57,570 nucleotides of DNA from a bacterium (GTDB taxonomy: Bacteria > Patescibacteriota > Minisyncoccia > JAHIHE01 > DAOWLE01). Location of the stretch: NCBI GenBank assembly GCA_030643545.1, contig DAOWLE010000022.1:1-57570 (forward strand), read 5' to 3'. Under the pieces are notes generated by a model that had not been told where the DNA came from, ran no database searches, and saw only the letters and a program-made list of their open reading frames with translations. Below are positions 16,778-24,293 of the stretch, one piece after another (within the stretch, counting starts at the first letter, position 1; each line of letters begins with the position of its first letter). The position numbers were made by a program, and so were the translations under genes.

Positions 16778-18636
16778 TAAAAAATAATAATCAAATCTCG
16801 AAAAATCTCTGGATTGCCGGAGGATATTATGTTGATTTTGATGAGATGAGCCAATTCAGAATTATCGGGCCAAATAATCATCTTTATTGCGGCTTAATTG
16901 ATATTCCGCGCCATAAGATAAAAATAGAAAGTATTAAGGATAAAAATAATATTTTAGAAATAAAAGGATATTTTCTCGGAAAAAATATTAATCTATATTA
17001 TCCGGCGATGGATGATATCAGAACTGTAAGAAATTTAACAAAAAATGCCTGTTCTTTTCTTGAAATCAGAAATCAGCATTTTAATCAAATGATTCCTAAG
17101 AAAATTCAATTTAAAGATACAAAAAACAGTTCATCAATTACTTTCAAACGGTCGTATGAAGAAAATTTATATTATCAAACAACTTTCAATTTTCCAAAAA
17201 ATATTCTGGTTGAAAAAATAAAAAAGCCGTTTAAGGGATTTAAAATTTCCGCAAAAACAGAAAATAAAATTAAATTTATTATTTTAGCGGAAACAAATGA
17301 TTTGCGCCAAAAAGAATTCAAGGATTTTTTTCTTTCAGGCACAAATTTTTTTGATTTTAAAAAATTTGGCAAGCATTCAAAAGCAGTAAAAAAAATTTGG
17401 CAGAGAACAGAAAAAGAAATTATTCATCTTATCAACTGGGGTAAAACTTCCGGCGATAATTTTGGAACAATTTTTCCCCGCGACTGGATGGAATCAGCGG
17501 ATTTAGGAATTCATGATTTGCGTCCGGAAATTATCAGTTATATGTATGAAGCGTCTTTAAAAAATGTCAATCAAAAAGGTGAGAGCTGGCATGAAGATGT
17601 TGTTGGAGAATATAAATATGAGCATGAAATTTCCGGCAAGGATATTTTAGACCGCCATATGATTGATATTGAACCGCATTATATTATCGGATTGAAAAAT
17701 TTGCCAAGCGATTTTTTAGTTGATAAAAAAAATAAAGAAAAGATGAAAAAAACGGCTGAATATTTAGTCAGGCAAGCGAGAAAAAATGATTTTATTATTT
17801 TTAAAAAACTTCCTAAAAATATTCAGAAAAAAGGCCAAAAATATTATTTTAGCGGCAATTGGCGGGATAGTGGCTGGGCGTTTAAAAAAATCAGCCAAGT
17901 AATCGCTCCTTTTGATGTAAATTGCGTTTTTTATCCGGAAGCGTTAAAAACATTAAAAAAATTCCAGAAAAAATTAGGTTTAAAAATAAAAGACATAAAT
18001 AAATTAATAAAAAAATGGGAAGGCAAAAAGAAATATTATTCTTTTAAAAATTCAGACGGAAAATCAGCTTACGCTTTAGCTGTTTACGGAATAGAAAATA
18101 AAAAAGGAAAAATAGAATATAAAAAAATGAAAGTTAATCATTTAGACGAATCATATCTTTTCACTTACAATGACGGAACACAAACAGATATAAAAAGTTT
18201 TTGCCAGCGTCTTTTAGATTCAAATTATTTTTATACGCCTTCCGGTCCAACGCTTATATCTAAAAATAATAAATACGGCTACACTTCTAACGAGTATCAC
18301 GGATTAGTTGTCTGGACAAAACAAACCGCTTTTGTTATTTTAGGATTAAGCAAATATTTAAAAAAAGCTATTGTTGAAGAATGGCCGAAAGATTTACAAA
18401 AATTAATTAAAAAAACGATTTTGACTATTTCTGAAGATACAATAAAAACTTTCGATTATTTAGATTATATTCCAGAAGTCCATTGGGACGACAACGGAAC
18501 TCCTTTGCTTTATTCTGATCAGCCGAATATGAAAATGTCCGTAAGCGAAGTCCAACTTTGGTCGGCTGTTGGCGCAAGAAGAATTATCAGAAAATATTAC
18601 GAATTGTTAACTGATCCAAAATATAAAAAAATATGA
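16759..18636 (+). CDS. Glycogen-debranching/GH15-like glycosidase
   Basis: A 625-residue protein with an N-terminal beta-rich domain (about residues 1-200) and an (alpha/alpha)6 toroid. Marks of the amylo-alpha-1,6-glucosidase/GH15 group are NFGTIFPRDWMESADLGIHDL (an R-D-W/E-S pattern), GESWHEDVVGEYKYEHE, DIEPHYIIGLKNL, GNWRDSGWAFK and, near the end, SNEYHGLVVWTKQTAFVILGL. It starts inside the preceding gene (overlap 19 bases) and overlaps the ROK kinase gene by 4 bases. It would remove glucose from an alpha-glucan made or taken up by this cluster. Confidence 0.8.
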   Translation: MAGKKLIKNNNQISKNLWIAGGYYVDFDEMSQFRIIGPNNHLYCGLIDIPRHKIKIESIKDKNNILEIKGYFLGKNINLYYPAMDDIRTVRNLTKNACSFLEIRNQHFNQMIPKKIQFKDTKNSSSITFKRSYEENLYYQTTFNFPKNILVEKIKKPFKGFKISAKTENKIKFIILAETNDLRQKEFKDFFLSGTNFFDFKKFGKHSKAVKKIWQRTEKEIIHLINWGKTSGDNFGTIFPRDWMESADLGIHDLRPEIISYMYEASLKNVNQKGESWHEDVVGEYKYEHEISGKDILDRHMIDIEPHYIIGLKNLPSDFLVDKKNKEKMKKTAEYLVRQARKNDFIIFKKLPKNIQKKGQKYYFSGNWRDSGWAFKKISQVIAPFDVNCVFYPEALKTLKKFQKKLGLKIKDINKLIKKWEGKKKYYSFKNSDGKSAYALAVYGIENKKGKIEYKKMKVNHLDESYLFTYNDGTQTDIKSFCQRLLDSNYFYTPSGPTLISKNNKYGYTSNEYHGLVVWTKQTAFVILGLSKYLKKAIVEEWPKDLQKLIKKTILTISEDTIKTFDYLDYIPEVHWDDNGTPLLYSDQPNMKMSVSEVQLWSAVGARRIIRKYYELLTDPKYKKI

Positions 18637-19622
18637 AACAAAATAAATCCATAATTGCTTTTGATATTGGCGCGAGTAAAATTGCCTACGGCGTTGCCGG
18701 CCTTCCGCTCTTGCCTGCCAGCAGGCAAGGTTCGGCTTCCAGTTTTCAACATTTCAATAAAATTAAAACTCCGAAGAGCAAAAAAGAAATTATTGAAAAA
18801 ATTATTGAAATTGTCGCACCCCTCCTTGATCCTCCCCTTGCGAATAAGGGGAGGAAGAATGCTTATGGGAAAATTATCGGCGTTGGAATTGGAATGGCCG
18901 GGCAAATGGATTTTAAAAAAGGGAAAGTTTTGTCTTCTTTGGTTGCGGATGGATGGAAAAATGTTCCTTTAAAAAATATTTTAGAGAAAAGATTGAAAAT
19001 TCCGGTTACGCTTGATAATGACGCTCATTGTTTTGTTTTGGGCGAAGTAAAATTCGGCGTGGCGAAAAATTATCAGCATATTGTTGGGCTAACCTTGGGA
19101 ACTGCTATTGGAGGCGGGATTATTATTGACGGCAAACTTTACCACGGAATGAATAACACTACTGGTGAATTTACTTATACTGTTGTTAATACAAATAAAG
19201 ATTTAGAAGTTCTTATTAAAGGAGCAAAAGACACTTGCAAAAAAACTGGTTGTTATCATTTAGGAGAGTGGGCGGCTGGCAAAGGAATGGAAAGATTATA
19301 TAAAAAATTGACCAGCAAGAATTTGGCCGCTTTTGAAATAAAAAAAAGAGCGCTCAAAGGAGAAAAAGCGGCTCTTAAAATAATTAATTTATCAGCTGAA
19401 TCCTTGGGGTGTGAAATAGCGAATATTATTAATTTTTTAAATCCGGAAATTATTGTCATCGGCGGCGGATTGAGCAAAATGGATATTCTTTGGAAACCGA
19501 TGATTCAGGAAGCAAAAAAAAGAGTTTTCTTCGCTCCTTTGAAAAAAACAAAAATAGTCCGTTCGCAATTATTAGAAAAAGCAAACCTTCTCGGCGCGGC
19601 AAGTTTGGTTTTAAAATCTTAA
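18633..19622 (+). CDS. ROK family sugar kinase
   Basis: A 329-residue ROK protein, probably a glucokinase that phosphorylates the glucose freed by the two glycosidases. It has the ATP-binding FDIGASKIAYGV, the VTLDNDAHCFVLGE block with the catalytic Asp, GLTLGTAIGGGIIIDGKLYHG and VIGGGLSKMD. The usual zinc-site GEIGH reads GEFTYT, so that His is missing, while TCKKTGCYHLGEWAAG keeps two Cys. Two short repeats are inserted in frame, one coding GLPLLPASRQGSAS near residue 24 and one coding PLLDPPLANKGRK near residue 68. Confidence 0.9.
   Translation: MKQNKSIIAFDIGASKIAYGVAGLPLLPASRQGSASSFQHFNKIKTPKSKKEIIEKIIEIVAPLLDPPLANKGRKNAYGKIIGVGIGMAGQMDFKKGKVLSSLVADGWKNVPLKNILEKRLKIPVTLDNDAHCFVLGEVKFGVAKNYQHIVGLTLGTAIGGGIIIDGKLYHGMNNTTGEFTYTVVNTNKDLEVLIKGAKDTCKKTGCYHLGEWAAGKGMERLYKKLTSKNLAAFEIKKRALKGEKAALKIINLSAESLGCEIANIINFLNPEIIVIGGGLSKMDILWKPMIQEAKKRVFFAPLKKTKIVRSQLLEKANLLGAASLVLKS
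18711..18735. repeat. In-frame palindromic repeat in the ROK gene
   Basis: CTTGCCTGC and GCAGGCAAG face each other, adding residues near position 26 of a ROK kinase where the family has a short loop. Confidence 0.6.
18819..18856. repeat. In-frame CCCCTCC repeat in the ROK gene
   Basis: CCTCCCCTT and AAGGGGAGG form a hairpin in frame. It belongs with the CCCCCT/AGGGGG repeats at 22145-22190, 22619-22647 and 38919-38951. Confidence 0.6.
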
Positions 19623-19652
19623 TATAGTAATACTATTTTAAAATCAACTGCT

Positions 19653-19731
19653 GTCATTCCCGCGCAGGAGAGAATCCACTATTAAAATAAGTGTTACTAT
19701 AAACATAGATTCCTGCCTCCGCAGGAATGAC
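19653..19731. repeat. GTCATTCC terminal-inverted repeat
   Basis: GTCATTCCCGCG at the left and CGCAGGAATGAC at the right enclose a TTAAAATAA-containing centre. Related copies are at 37573-37640 and 48377-48504, with partial ones in the O-antigen ligase gene. Confidence 0.75.
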
Positions 19732-19748
19732 AGATTGAGAAAATTATC

Positions 19749-19794
19749 AAAACAAATAATCTCCTTACCGATCGGTAAGGAGATTATTTGTTTT
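19749..19794. promoter_or_regulatory. 46-base perfect palindrome, possible operator
   Basis: The sequence is symmetrical around GATC at 19770-19773, with core CTTACCGATCGGTAAG. It ends six bases before the -35 box of the NikR-like operon. The core occurs again at 20840-20855, upstream of the next operon. It may be the operator of the NikR-like protein; it could also act as a bidirectional terminator because TTTT follows on both strands. Confidence 0.6.
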
Positions 19795-19799
19795 CGGAC

Positions 19800-19828
19800 T
19801 TGACATTTTTTCGGACTTATGATAATCT
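19800..19828 (+). promoter_or_regulatory. Promoter TTGACA-17-TAATCT
   Basis: -35 TTGACA at 19800-19805 and -10 TAATCT at 19823-19828. The same box pair drives the minus-strand gene at 25453-25902. Confidence 0.8.
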
Positions 19829-20053
19829 ATAAAAACAAAATACAAAAAATAATTAAATGAAATTCAATTATTCCCCTCTTGCTGTGTCCCGTTTTTTTCG
19901 GGAAGAGGGATTAGGAGTGGATTTGCTCTTTTAAAATTAAATGAAGAATCTCTATGATTATTTGTTTTTTTTGAAACGAATGATTACAAGGATTCTTCAT
20001 AAAAGGAGGTAAAAAGAATCTCAAAAAAGGAGAATAAAAAGAAGTGACAAAAA

Positions 20054-20287
20054 ATGGTAGAAGAAAGTTTAGTAGATTTAACAGAAGCGAAAATATTGCG
20101 CGATGAGCATAATTTCAGAAAAGCAATGGAAACCACAGACAAGATTGAAAAAGATTTGGAAAAGAAATGGGAATTAGGGGACATAGAAGAATTTCTATAT
20201 CTTCTGGAAATATTGAGAATAGAAAATTTTAGAATATCTGTTTTGTTTAAAATGTTAATTGAAAAGAAAGCAAAAAGAGGTGAATAA
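20054..20287 (+). CDS. Unknown 77-residue helical protein
   Basis: I do not recognise this protein. It is highly charged and probably a helical bundle (EAKILRDEHNFRKAMETTDKIEKDLEKKWELGDIEEF), with leucine/isoleucine heptad-like spacing in the second half, so it may form a coiled coil. SD-like AAAGGAGAA lies about 23 bases before the ATG. Its end holds the SD of the next gene (AGAGGTGAA, 4 bases between stop and ATG), so the two are coupled and may work together. Confidence 0.65.
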   Translation: MVEESLVDLTEAKILRDEHNFRKAMETTDKIEKDLEKKWELGDIEEFLYLLEILRIENFRISVLFKMLIEKKAKRGE

Positions 20288-20291
20288 AACA

Positions 20292-20744
20292 ATGAAAGCA
20301 TTAGAAGAAAAAACGGGAAAGAAAGTAGAAAGCGAGGATTCTGAATTGGCTCGGATAGGGGTATCACTGCCATCTAATCTGTTGAATAAGTTTGAGAAGA
20401 TAATTAGAGGGCGAGGATATTCATCAAGGTCTGAAGGGATAAGAGATGCGATTAGAGCATATATAATAGAACATGAGTGGATGGAGCGCGAATCCGGAGA
20501 AAAGATAGGAGTTATAGCCTATACCTACGACCATAGTCAAAGAGAATTACGGAGGAAACTGGAGGAAACAGAGAATGATTTCAAAGATATTATAGAAACA
20601 TCCAGCAGAGCTTTAGTAGATGATAAAACTGATTTCGCGACAGTGACAGTAAAGGGCGATGCCAAACAGATAAAAGAATTAGCAGAAAGAATAATGAGTC
20701 AAAGAGGAGTAAAGTATTTGAAATTAACGATAACTCGCATCTGA
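20292..20744 (+). CDS. NikR-like ribbon-helix-helix regulator without nickel ligands
   Basis: A 150-residue protein with a ribbon-helix-helix DNA-binding domain (residues about 18-60, ARIGVSLPSNLLNKFEKII then RGYSSRSEGIRDAIRAYI) and a C-terminal ACT-type domain as in NikR (IGVIAYTYDHSQRELRRKL to KGDAKQIKELAERIMSQRGVKYLKLT). Aligned on the KGD and QRGV blocks, the three E. coli nickel ligands of the ACT domain (two His and the Cys) are replaced by Arg, Leu and Asp, so it probably does not sense nickel. The ATG at 20292 follows the SD; an upstream ATG at 20259 overlaps the previous gene. It may bind the nearby 16-base palindrome. Confidence 0.85.
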   Translation: MKALEEKTGKKVESEDSELARIGVSLPSNLLNKFEKIIRGRGYSSRSEGIRDAIRAYIIEHEWMERESGEKIGVIAYTYDHSQRELRRKLEETENDFKDIIETSSRALVDDKTDFATVTVKGDAKQIKELAERIMSQRGVKYLKLTITRI

Positions 20745-20767
20745 AAAGAACAAAAAACTAAAAACTT

Positions 20768-20809
20768 AAGGGGAATAAATTCATTTTGAATGTCCCCTCT
20801 TTTTTTTGC
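20768..20809 (+). terminator. Hairpin terminator after the NikR-like gene
   Basis: AGGGGA and TCCCCT pair with a long loop that itself contains ATTCATTTTGAAT, followed by CTTTTTTTT. Confidence 0.85.
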
Positions 20810-20839
20810 TTAAATTTTAAAACAAAAACTTCTCCTTTA

Positions 20840-20855
20840 CTTACCGATCGGTAAG
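20840..20855. promoter_or_regulatory. Second copy of the CTTACCGATCGGTAAG palindrome
   Basis: The 16-base core and the right flank GAGAT are the same as in the palindrome at 19749-19794. It lies about 135 bases upstream of the -35 box of the 21097-21720 operon. Confidence 0.65.
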
Positions 20856-20875
20856 GAGATTTAGTAATTGAGAAT

Positions 20876-20996
20876 TGACCCCGCCCTAACTCCAAAGCAC
20901 AACTTTCATTTAAAAATAACCAAAAGGCGAAGCCGCCTTGCGGCTCTGTCATTCTATCATAAAAAATATTGTGAAAGAATTAGGGCGGGGTTGACA
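20876..20996 (+). promoter_or_regulatory. Inverted-repeat promoter element, site A
   Basis: Arms ACCCCGCCCTAA (20878-20889) and its exact complement (20980-20991) enclose about 90 bases. Inside are two mutually exclusive hairpins: AAGGCG/CGCCTT (20924-20939) and AGCCGC/GCGGCT (20931-20945). The right arm ends in the -35 box. The inner hairpin block is nearly identical in site B. Confidence 0.75.
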
Positions 20997-21019
20997 AATA
21001 TTTAAATACTTGATAAAGT
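20991..21019 (+). promoter_or_regulatory. Promoter TTGACA-17-TAAAGT
   Basis: -35 TTGACA at 20991-20996, -10 TAAAGT at 21014-21019. It reads into the 21097-21720 pair. Confidence 0.7.
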
Positions 21020-21096
21020 TTGATTGATGGTAAAAAAAAAGAAGCCATCCAATAGAAACAAAAAAAATAATATTAAAAAATAAGAGGGTATGAAAG

Positions 21097-21300
21097 ATGG
21101 ATATAAAACCAATAAGAAAAATTTTGAAAGAACAAAGGAGAAAAGCAATATATGAAGGAGAGCGGCAAGAACTTTTACAATATGGTATAAATATTTTCTG
21201 TGAGCCGGATGGAAGAATTCATGGCGAAGATAACGAAGAGGGTAAAACTTTTGAAGGAATTGATGCAGTATTAGAAGAAATAAAAGCAAGGAGTGGGTAA
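21097..21300 (+). CDS. Unknown 67-residue protein
   Basis: I do not recognise this protein. The N-terminal half is basic and helical (IRKILKEQRRKAIYEGERQELLQYG); the second half is acidic (EPDGRIHGEDNEEGKTFEG). The leader of about 75 bases contains a GATGG/CCATC hairpin around an A-run. A weak SD (AGAGGG) lies 10 bases before the ATG. It is 18 bases upstream of a Nudix gene and shares its promoter. Confidence 0.65.
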   Translation: MDIKPIRKILKEQRRKAIYEGERQELLQYGINIFCEPDGRIHGEDNEEGKTFEGIDAVLEEIKARSG

Positions 21301-21318
21301 AAAAAGAGATGATGTGAA

Positions 21319-21720
21319 ATGAAAAAAGAAAAAATAGTAGCAATCGGTATCGTTGAAAAAGGAGGAAAGATATTATTAATCCGTCGTGTAATTCAAGAAG
21401 GAGATCTTCAATGGTGTTTTCCTGGTGGAGAAATAGAAACGAAAGATGGCACAGAACAAGAAGCAATAATTAGGGAAGTCAAGGAAGAAACAAATATTAA
21501 TTGTTTGCCAGTTAGCAAATTAGGAGAAAGAATACATCCCGATACAGAAAAAACCTTAACCTATTGGAGATGCACTTACAAAGACGGCAAACACGCTATA
21601 CAAGATCCAAAAGAAATAGCTGATATTTTATGGGCTTCACCTTCAGAAGTATTTAAATTGATCACTACTGATATTTTCCCGCCCGTTAAACTCCTCTTGG
21701 AAGAAATCTTAGCGAAATAA
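21319..21720 (+). CDS. Nudix hydrolase (SD-led operon)
   Basis: A 133-residue Nudix protein that would cleave nucleoside diphosphates linked to another group. The Nudix box is complete: GGEIETKDGTEQEAIIREVKEET (residues about 36-58), with one extra residue before the REVKEE helix. It begins with the usual strand (KIVAIGIVEKGGKILLIRR). It is the second gene of the unit driven from site A. The sequence does not show the substrate; house-cleaning of damaged nucleotides is a common role. Confidence 0.9.
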   Translation: MKKEKIVAIGIVEKGGKILLIRRVIQEGDLQWCFPGGEIETKDGTEQEAIIREVKEETNINCLPVSKLGERIHPDTEKTLTYWRCTYKDGKHAIQDPKEIADILWASPSEVFKLITTDIFPPVKLLLEEILAK

Positions 21721-21746
21721 ATCAAAACTCAAAATCATTTAAAACT

Positions 21747-21798
21747 AAAGGAGTTTAAGAAATCAACGATTTCTAATTATGCTCCTTCTTTTTTTATC
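21747..21798 (+). terminator. Hairpin terminator after the Nudix gene
   Basis: AAAGGAG and CTCCTT form the outer stem and AGAAATC/GATTTCT an inner stem, followed by CTTTTTTT. Confidence 0.85.
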
Positions 21799-21804
21799 TA
21801 AATT

Positions 21805-23493
21805 TCAACAAGTTTTATTTATCCTACAACTTGCCAATAAAAGCCCGGCAATAAGCCAAAAAGTTAGTTGTCCTTGCTGAATTGTCCAGAAATAATGGTC
21901 AAAAAAGCCAATAAATAAAAATCCTAAGAAAATTACTGAAATAAATCCAGTACATAAATTTATGTGCTGGGTAAAAATTGTTTCACGTGAAACAATTTGA
22001 TTTCTTCCCTTTAAATAAGCCATTTTTAGTATTTTAAAAATGAAAAAGATAAATAAAATCAATCCAATTATGCCAATTTCCGCGGCAATTAATAAATAAA
22101 AATTATGAACCGGCTGGTATTGCCAGGATTCTAAAGAAGACCCCTGTTTCTCCCCCTTGATAAGGAGGAGATTAAGAGGGGGTATTTTTTCCTTATTAAA
22201 GGGGAAAAAATTATCATAATTTAAAACAAAATTTCCCATTCCTACGCCCAAAAATGGGCTTTTTTTAATCATTTCAAAAGAAAAGGAATTAAATAAAAAA
22301 CGATCGCTGATTGCTTGATCATTTTTATTTAATTCAAATCGCGTGGAAATTTGTGGGGAAAGTATAATTGAAAAACAAGAAATAATAAGAATTATAATTA
22401 TCAAAGAAGTGAATTTTCGTTTAAATAAAGCAAAAATTGGAATTGTTTCATGTGAAACATTTTTATAATAAAGAAAAATAAAGCAAAAAAGAGAAAATAG
22501 GCCAGCCAACCACGCGGTTCTTGAAAAAGTAAGAATAAAAGCCAAAAATTGTATGCTAATTAAAGCAATTAAAAGCAAAAATTGCCAATTTTGTTTTAAA
22601 AATTGTTTAAATAAAGAAATCCCCCTAACCCCCTTTAAAAAGGGGGAAACAGAAGGCGACATTCCGGAATGTCGCCTTCGGAAAATTGTCATTCCCAATT
22701 TGATTGGAAATCCAGAATCTGAAGGCGATACGACGTCGTGTCGCCTTTTTATGTAAAAAAACAAAAAATAAAAACTAATAAATAAACTCATCAACAAAAA
22801 TCCGGCTAAAACATTTGGGTGTGGAAAAGTTCCATAAACGCGGATGATTTTTTCTCCATCAACGACAATTTTTGCCACTCCAGCTAAATCAGGGGATAAA
22901 ATCGGTTCTCCAAGCCATTTTAAACCTAAATTACTTTGTTTATAATATTGTGCGACACTAATTATTGCCTGTGTAAAACCTGTGGATAAGATGAGAATAA
23001 AGCAGAAATAAAGCTTTTTTAAGCTGTTAATAAGTTTTCCAGCAAGGATAAATAGTAAAACAAATTCAAATAATTTTAAAACTTGATAAGTCCCCACTAT
23101 ATTGTTTTTCGCTGAAAATATGCTTAAAACAGCGCAAATTAGGAAAAAGAATAGAATATAATAAATAATGTTTTGTTTTAGAGACATTTTTAAAGATTGT
23201 GCCGACAGAAAAATCCTCCTTAAAATTGTCATTCTCAACCTGCCTACCGGACAGACAGGTTTGATTGGGAATCCAGATTTTTTTACCTGTCTTAAAATCC
23301 AAAAAAATAAAGCTAAAATAAAAAAAATATCCGATAAATAAAGGAAAAAAGTTGTATAATGGACAAAAGCGCCGGTAAAATAAGAATCTTTTGACAAAAA
23401 TACCAATTTAGTTCCCAGTGGAATGGATAAAATAAAAAAATAGAAAAAAGTTAAGTCAAGATTATTTGAGATTTTTTTAAAAATTGATCGCAT
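21805..23493 (-). CDS. O-antigen ligase/polymerase-like membrane protein
   Basis: A 562-residue polytopic membrane protein of the Wzy/WaaL type, with about ten to twelve helices and a large outer loop that holds the PHPNVLAGFLLMSLF motif (residues about 225-240) and, further on, SPFLGVGMGNFVLNY and YQPVHNFYLLIAAEIGIIGL, which are the family landmarks. It would polymerise or ligate surface glycans, in line with the glycosyltransferases here. Four dispersed repeats are inserted in frame (about 22145-22190, 22619-22700, 22721-22747 and 23205-23290), adding stretches such as SGFPIKLGMTIFRR in cytoplasmic or outer loops. It has no SD. Confidence 0.85.
   Translation of the reverse strand: MRSIFKKISNNLDLTFFYFFILSIPLGTKLVFLSKDSYFTGAFVHYTTFFLYLSDIFFILALFFWILRQVKKSGFPIKPVCPVGRLRMTILRRIFLSAQSLKMSLKQNIIYYILFFFLICAVLSIFSAKNNIVGTYQVLKLFEFVLLFILAGKLINSLKKLYFCFILILSTGFTQAIISVAQYYKQSNLGLKWLGEPILSPDLAGVAKIVVDGEKIIRVYGTFPHPNVLAGFLLMSLFISFYFLFFYIKRRHDVVSPSDSGFPIKLGMTIFRRRHSGMSPSVSPFLKGVRGISLFKQFLKQNWQFLLLIALISIQFLAFILTFSRTAWLAGLFSLFCFIFLYYKNVSHETIPIFALFKRKFTSLIIIILIISCFSIILSPQISTRFELNKNDQAISDRFLFNSFSFEMIKKSPFLGVGMGNFVLNYDNFFPFNKEKIPPLNLLLIKGEKQGSSLESWQYQPVHNFYLLIAAEIGIIGLILFIFFIFKILKMAYLKGRNQIVSRETIFTQHINLCTGFISVIFLGFLFIGFFDHYFWTIQQGQLTFWLIAGLLLASCRINKTC
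22145..22190. repeat. In-frame CCCCCT/AGGGGG repeat in the O-antigen ligase gene
   Basis: TCTCCCCCTTGATAAGG faces GATTAAGAGGGGG. On the coding strand it adds residues IPPLNLLLIKGEKQG to the protein. Confidence 0.6.
22619..22700. repeat. Compound in-frame repeat in the O-antigen ligase gene
   Basis: CCCCCTAACCCCC/AAGGGGG (22619-22647), then a perfect 28-base GAAGGCGACATTCC palindrome (22652-22679), then GTCATTCCCAATTTGATTGG (22688-22707). Three repeat families seen elsewhere in the window are joined here and all are read in frame. Confidence 0.7.
22721..22747. repeat. GAAGGCGA palindrome, copy 3
   Basis: GAAGGCGATACGAC faces GTCGTGTCGCCTTT; it is the third copy of the family at 4357-4384 and 22652-22679. 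Confidence 0.65.
23205..23290. repeat. In-frame GTCATTC/CCTGCC repeat
   Basis: GTCATTCTCAACCTGCCTACC faces GACAGACAGGTTTGATTGGG. It codes the SGFPIKPVCPVGRLRMTI insertion of the ligase, which parallels the SGFPIKLGMTI insertion coded further on. Confidence 0.6.
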
Positions 23494-23551
23494 ATTTTGA
23501 TAATTTTAATCTACACACTTTTATTATACTCAAAAAATCAGTTTTTTGCCA

Positions 23552-23588
23552 GAAAAAAAAGAACCAAGATGTATTTTACAACTTGGCT
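23552..23588 (-). terminator. Terminator of the radical SAM-upp operon
   Basis: On the minus strand AGCCAAG pairs with CTTGGTT (loop of 13), followed by CTTTTTTTT. Confidence 0.8.
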
Positions 23589-23624
23589 TTTAATTTGATT
23601 TATTTTTTTTCAAATCGATTTCTT

Positions 23625-24293
23625 TCAAATCGATCCGAATGCTCTATCTCCAGCATCGCCTAATCCAGGAACAATATAGCCATCACTATTCAATACGGGA
23701 TCAATTGAAACTGTGACGATAATAGTATCTGGATACGCTTTTCTAATTTTATCTATGCCAATTTTTGTTGAAATTATAGACAGAAGAATTATTTTTTTCG
23801 GTTTTTGCTTTCCTTCTGTTATATATTTCATAATTTCTAAAAGCGTACTTCCGGTCGCAAGCATTGGATCAGCGATTATTACTACGTCTTCGTCTGTAAT
23901 CTCTGGGAATTTGGCATAATTAATTTCAATATCAAAAGAATCGTTCTTCATTCCTTTTTCTTCTTTTCTTCTGGCGCTAATTACTCCTTGTTTTGCGTGC
24001 GGAAATGCTTTAAGAAGTCCTTCAACAAAAGGAGACGCTGCTCTTAAAACATTGATTATCACTATTTTCTCTTTATCAACAACAGCAACTCCCATACATT
24101 TACCTAATGGTGTTTCAATTTCTATTTCTTCTGTATTTAAAAGCTCCATCGATTCATATCCACCAATTCGCCCCATTTTGACAACGCTTTTTCTAAAACC
24201 AACCTGTTGAGTTTTTTTATCCCTTATCGTTGTTAATGCATCGCGCGCGACAACACTTCCAATAATCCATACCTTTTCTTCTACTTCTTTCAT
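23625..24293 (-). CDS. upp: Uracil phosphoribosyltransferase
   Basis: UPRT makes UMP from uracil and PRPP. The 222-residue protein has the PRPP loop VVIIADPMLATGSTLLEIM and the uracil-binding C-terminal YIVPGLGDAGDRAFGS, both diagnostic. The ATG overlaps the stop of the radical SAM gene (ATGA, 24290-24293), so the pair is coupled. Together with pyrE and pyrF at 39-41 kb it gives the genome two ways to UMP. Codons are AGA/ATA-rich as in the other SD-led genes. A terminator follows. Confidence 0.95.
   Translation of the reverse strand: MKEVEEKVWIIGSVVARDALTTIRDKKTQQVGFRKSVVKMGRIGGYESMELLNTEEIEIETPLGKCMGVAVVDKEKIVIINVLRAASPFVEGLLKAFPHAKQGVISARRKEEKGMKNDSFDIEINYAKFPEITDEDVVIIADPMLATGSTLLEIMKYITEGKQKPKKIILLSIISTKIGIDKIRKAYPDTIIVTVSIDPVLNSDGYIVPGLGDAGDRAFGSI

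Larger units (their letters stand above)
19623..20053 (+). other. Long non-coding leader region of the NikR-like operon
   Basis: These 431 bases hold a GTCATTCC repeat (19653-19731), a 46-base perfect palindrome, a consensus promoter, and then a leader of about 220 bases. The leader contains a hairpin TCCCG-ttttttt-CGGGA nested in CTCTT/AGAGG (about 19873-19908) and a second one with arms GAAGAATC/GATTCTTC (about 19941-20000). Two SD-like runs (AAAGGAGGTAAA, AAAAGGAGAA) come before the first ATG. The structure suggests post-transcriptional control. Confidence 0.5.

Noticed and set aside
19749-19794. 46-base palindrome as a transposon end or attachment site
   Set aside because: No transposase or integrase is near, and the second copy is only a partial core; an operator or terminator role is simpler.
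21002-21466. 154-codon minus-strand frame rich in Leu and Phe
   Set aside because: It is the antisense shadow of the 21097 and Nudix genes, with no own signals.
23066-23302. Second minus-strand frame inside the O-antigen ligase gene
   Set aside because: Shadow frame over the inserted repeat; the ligase frame is complete without it.
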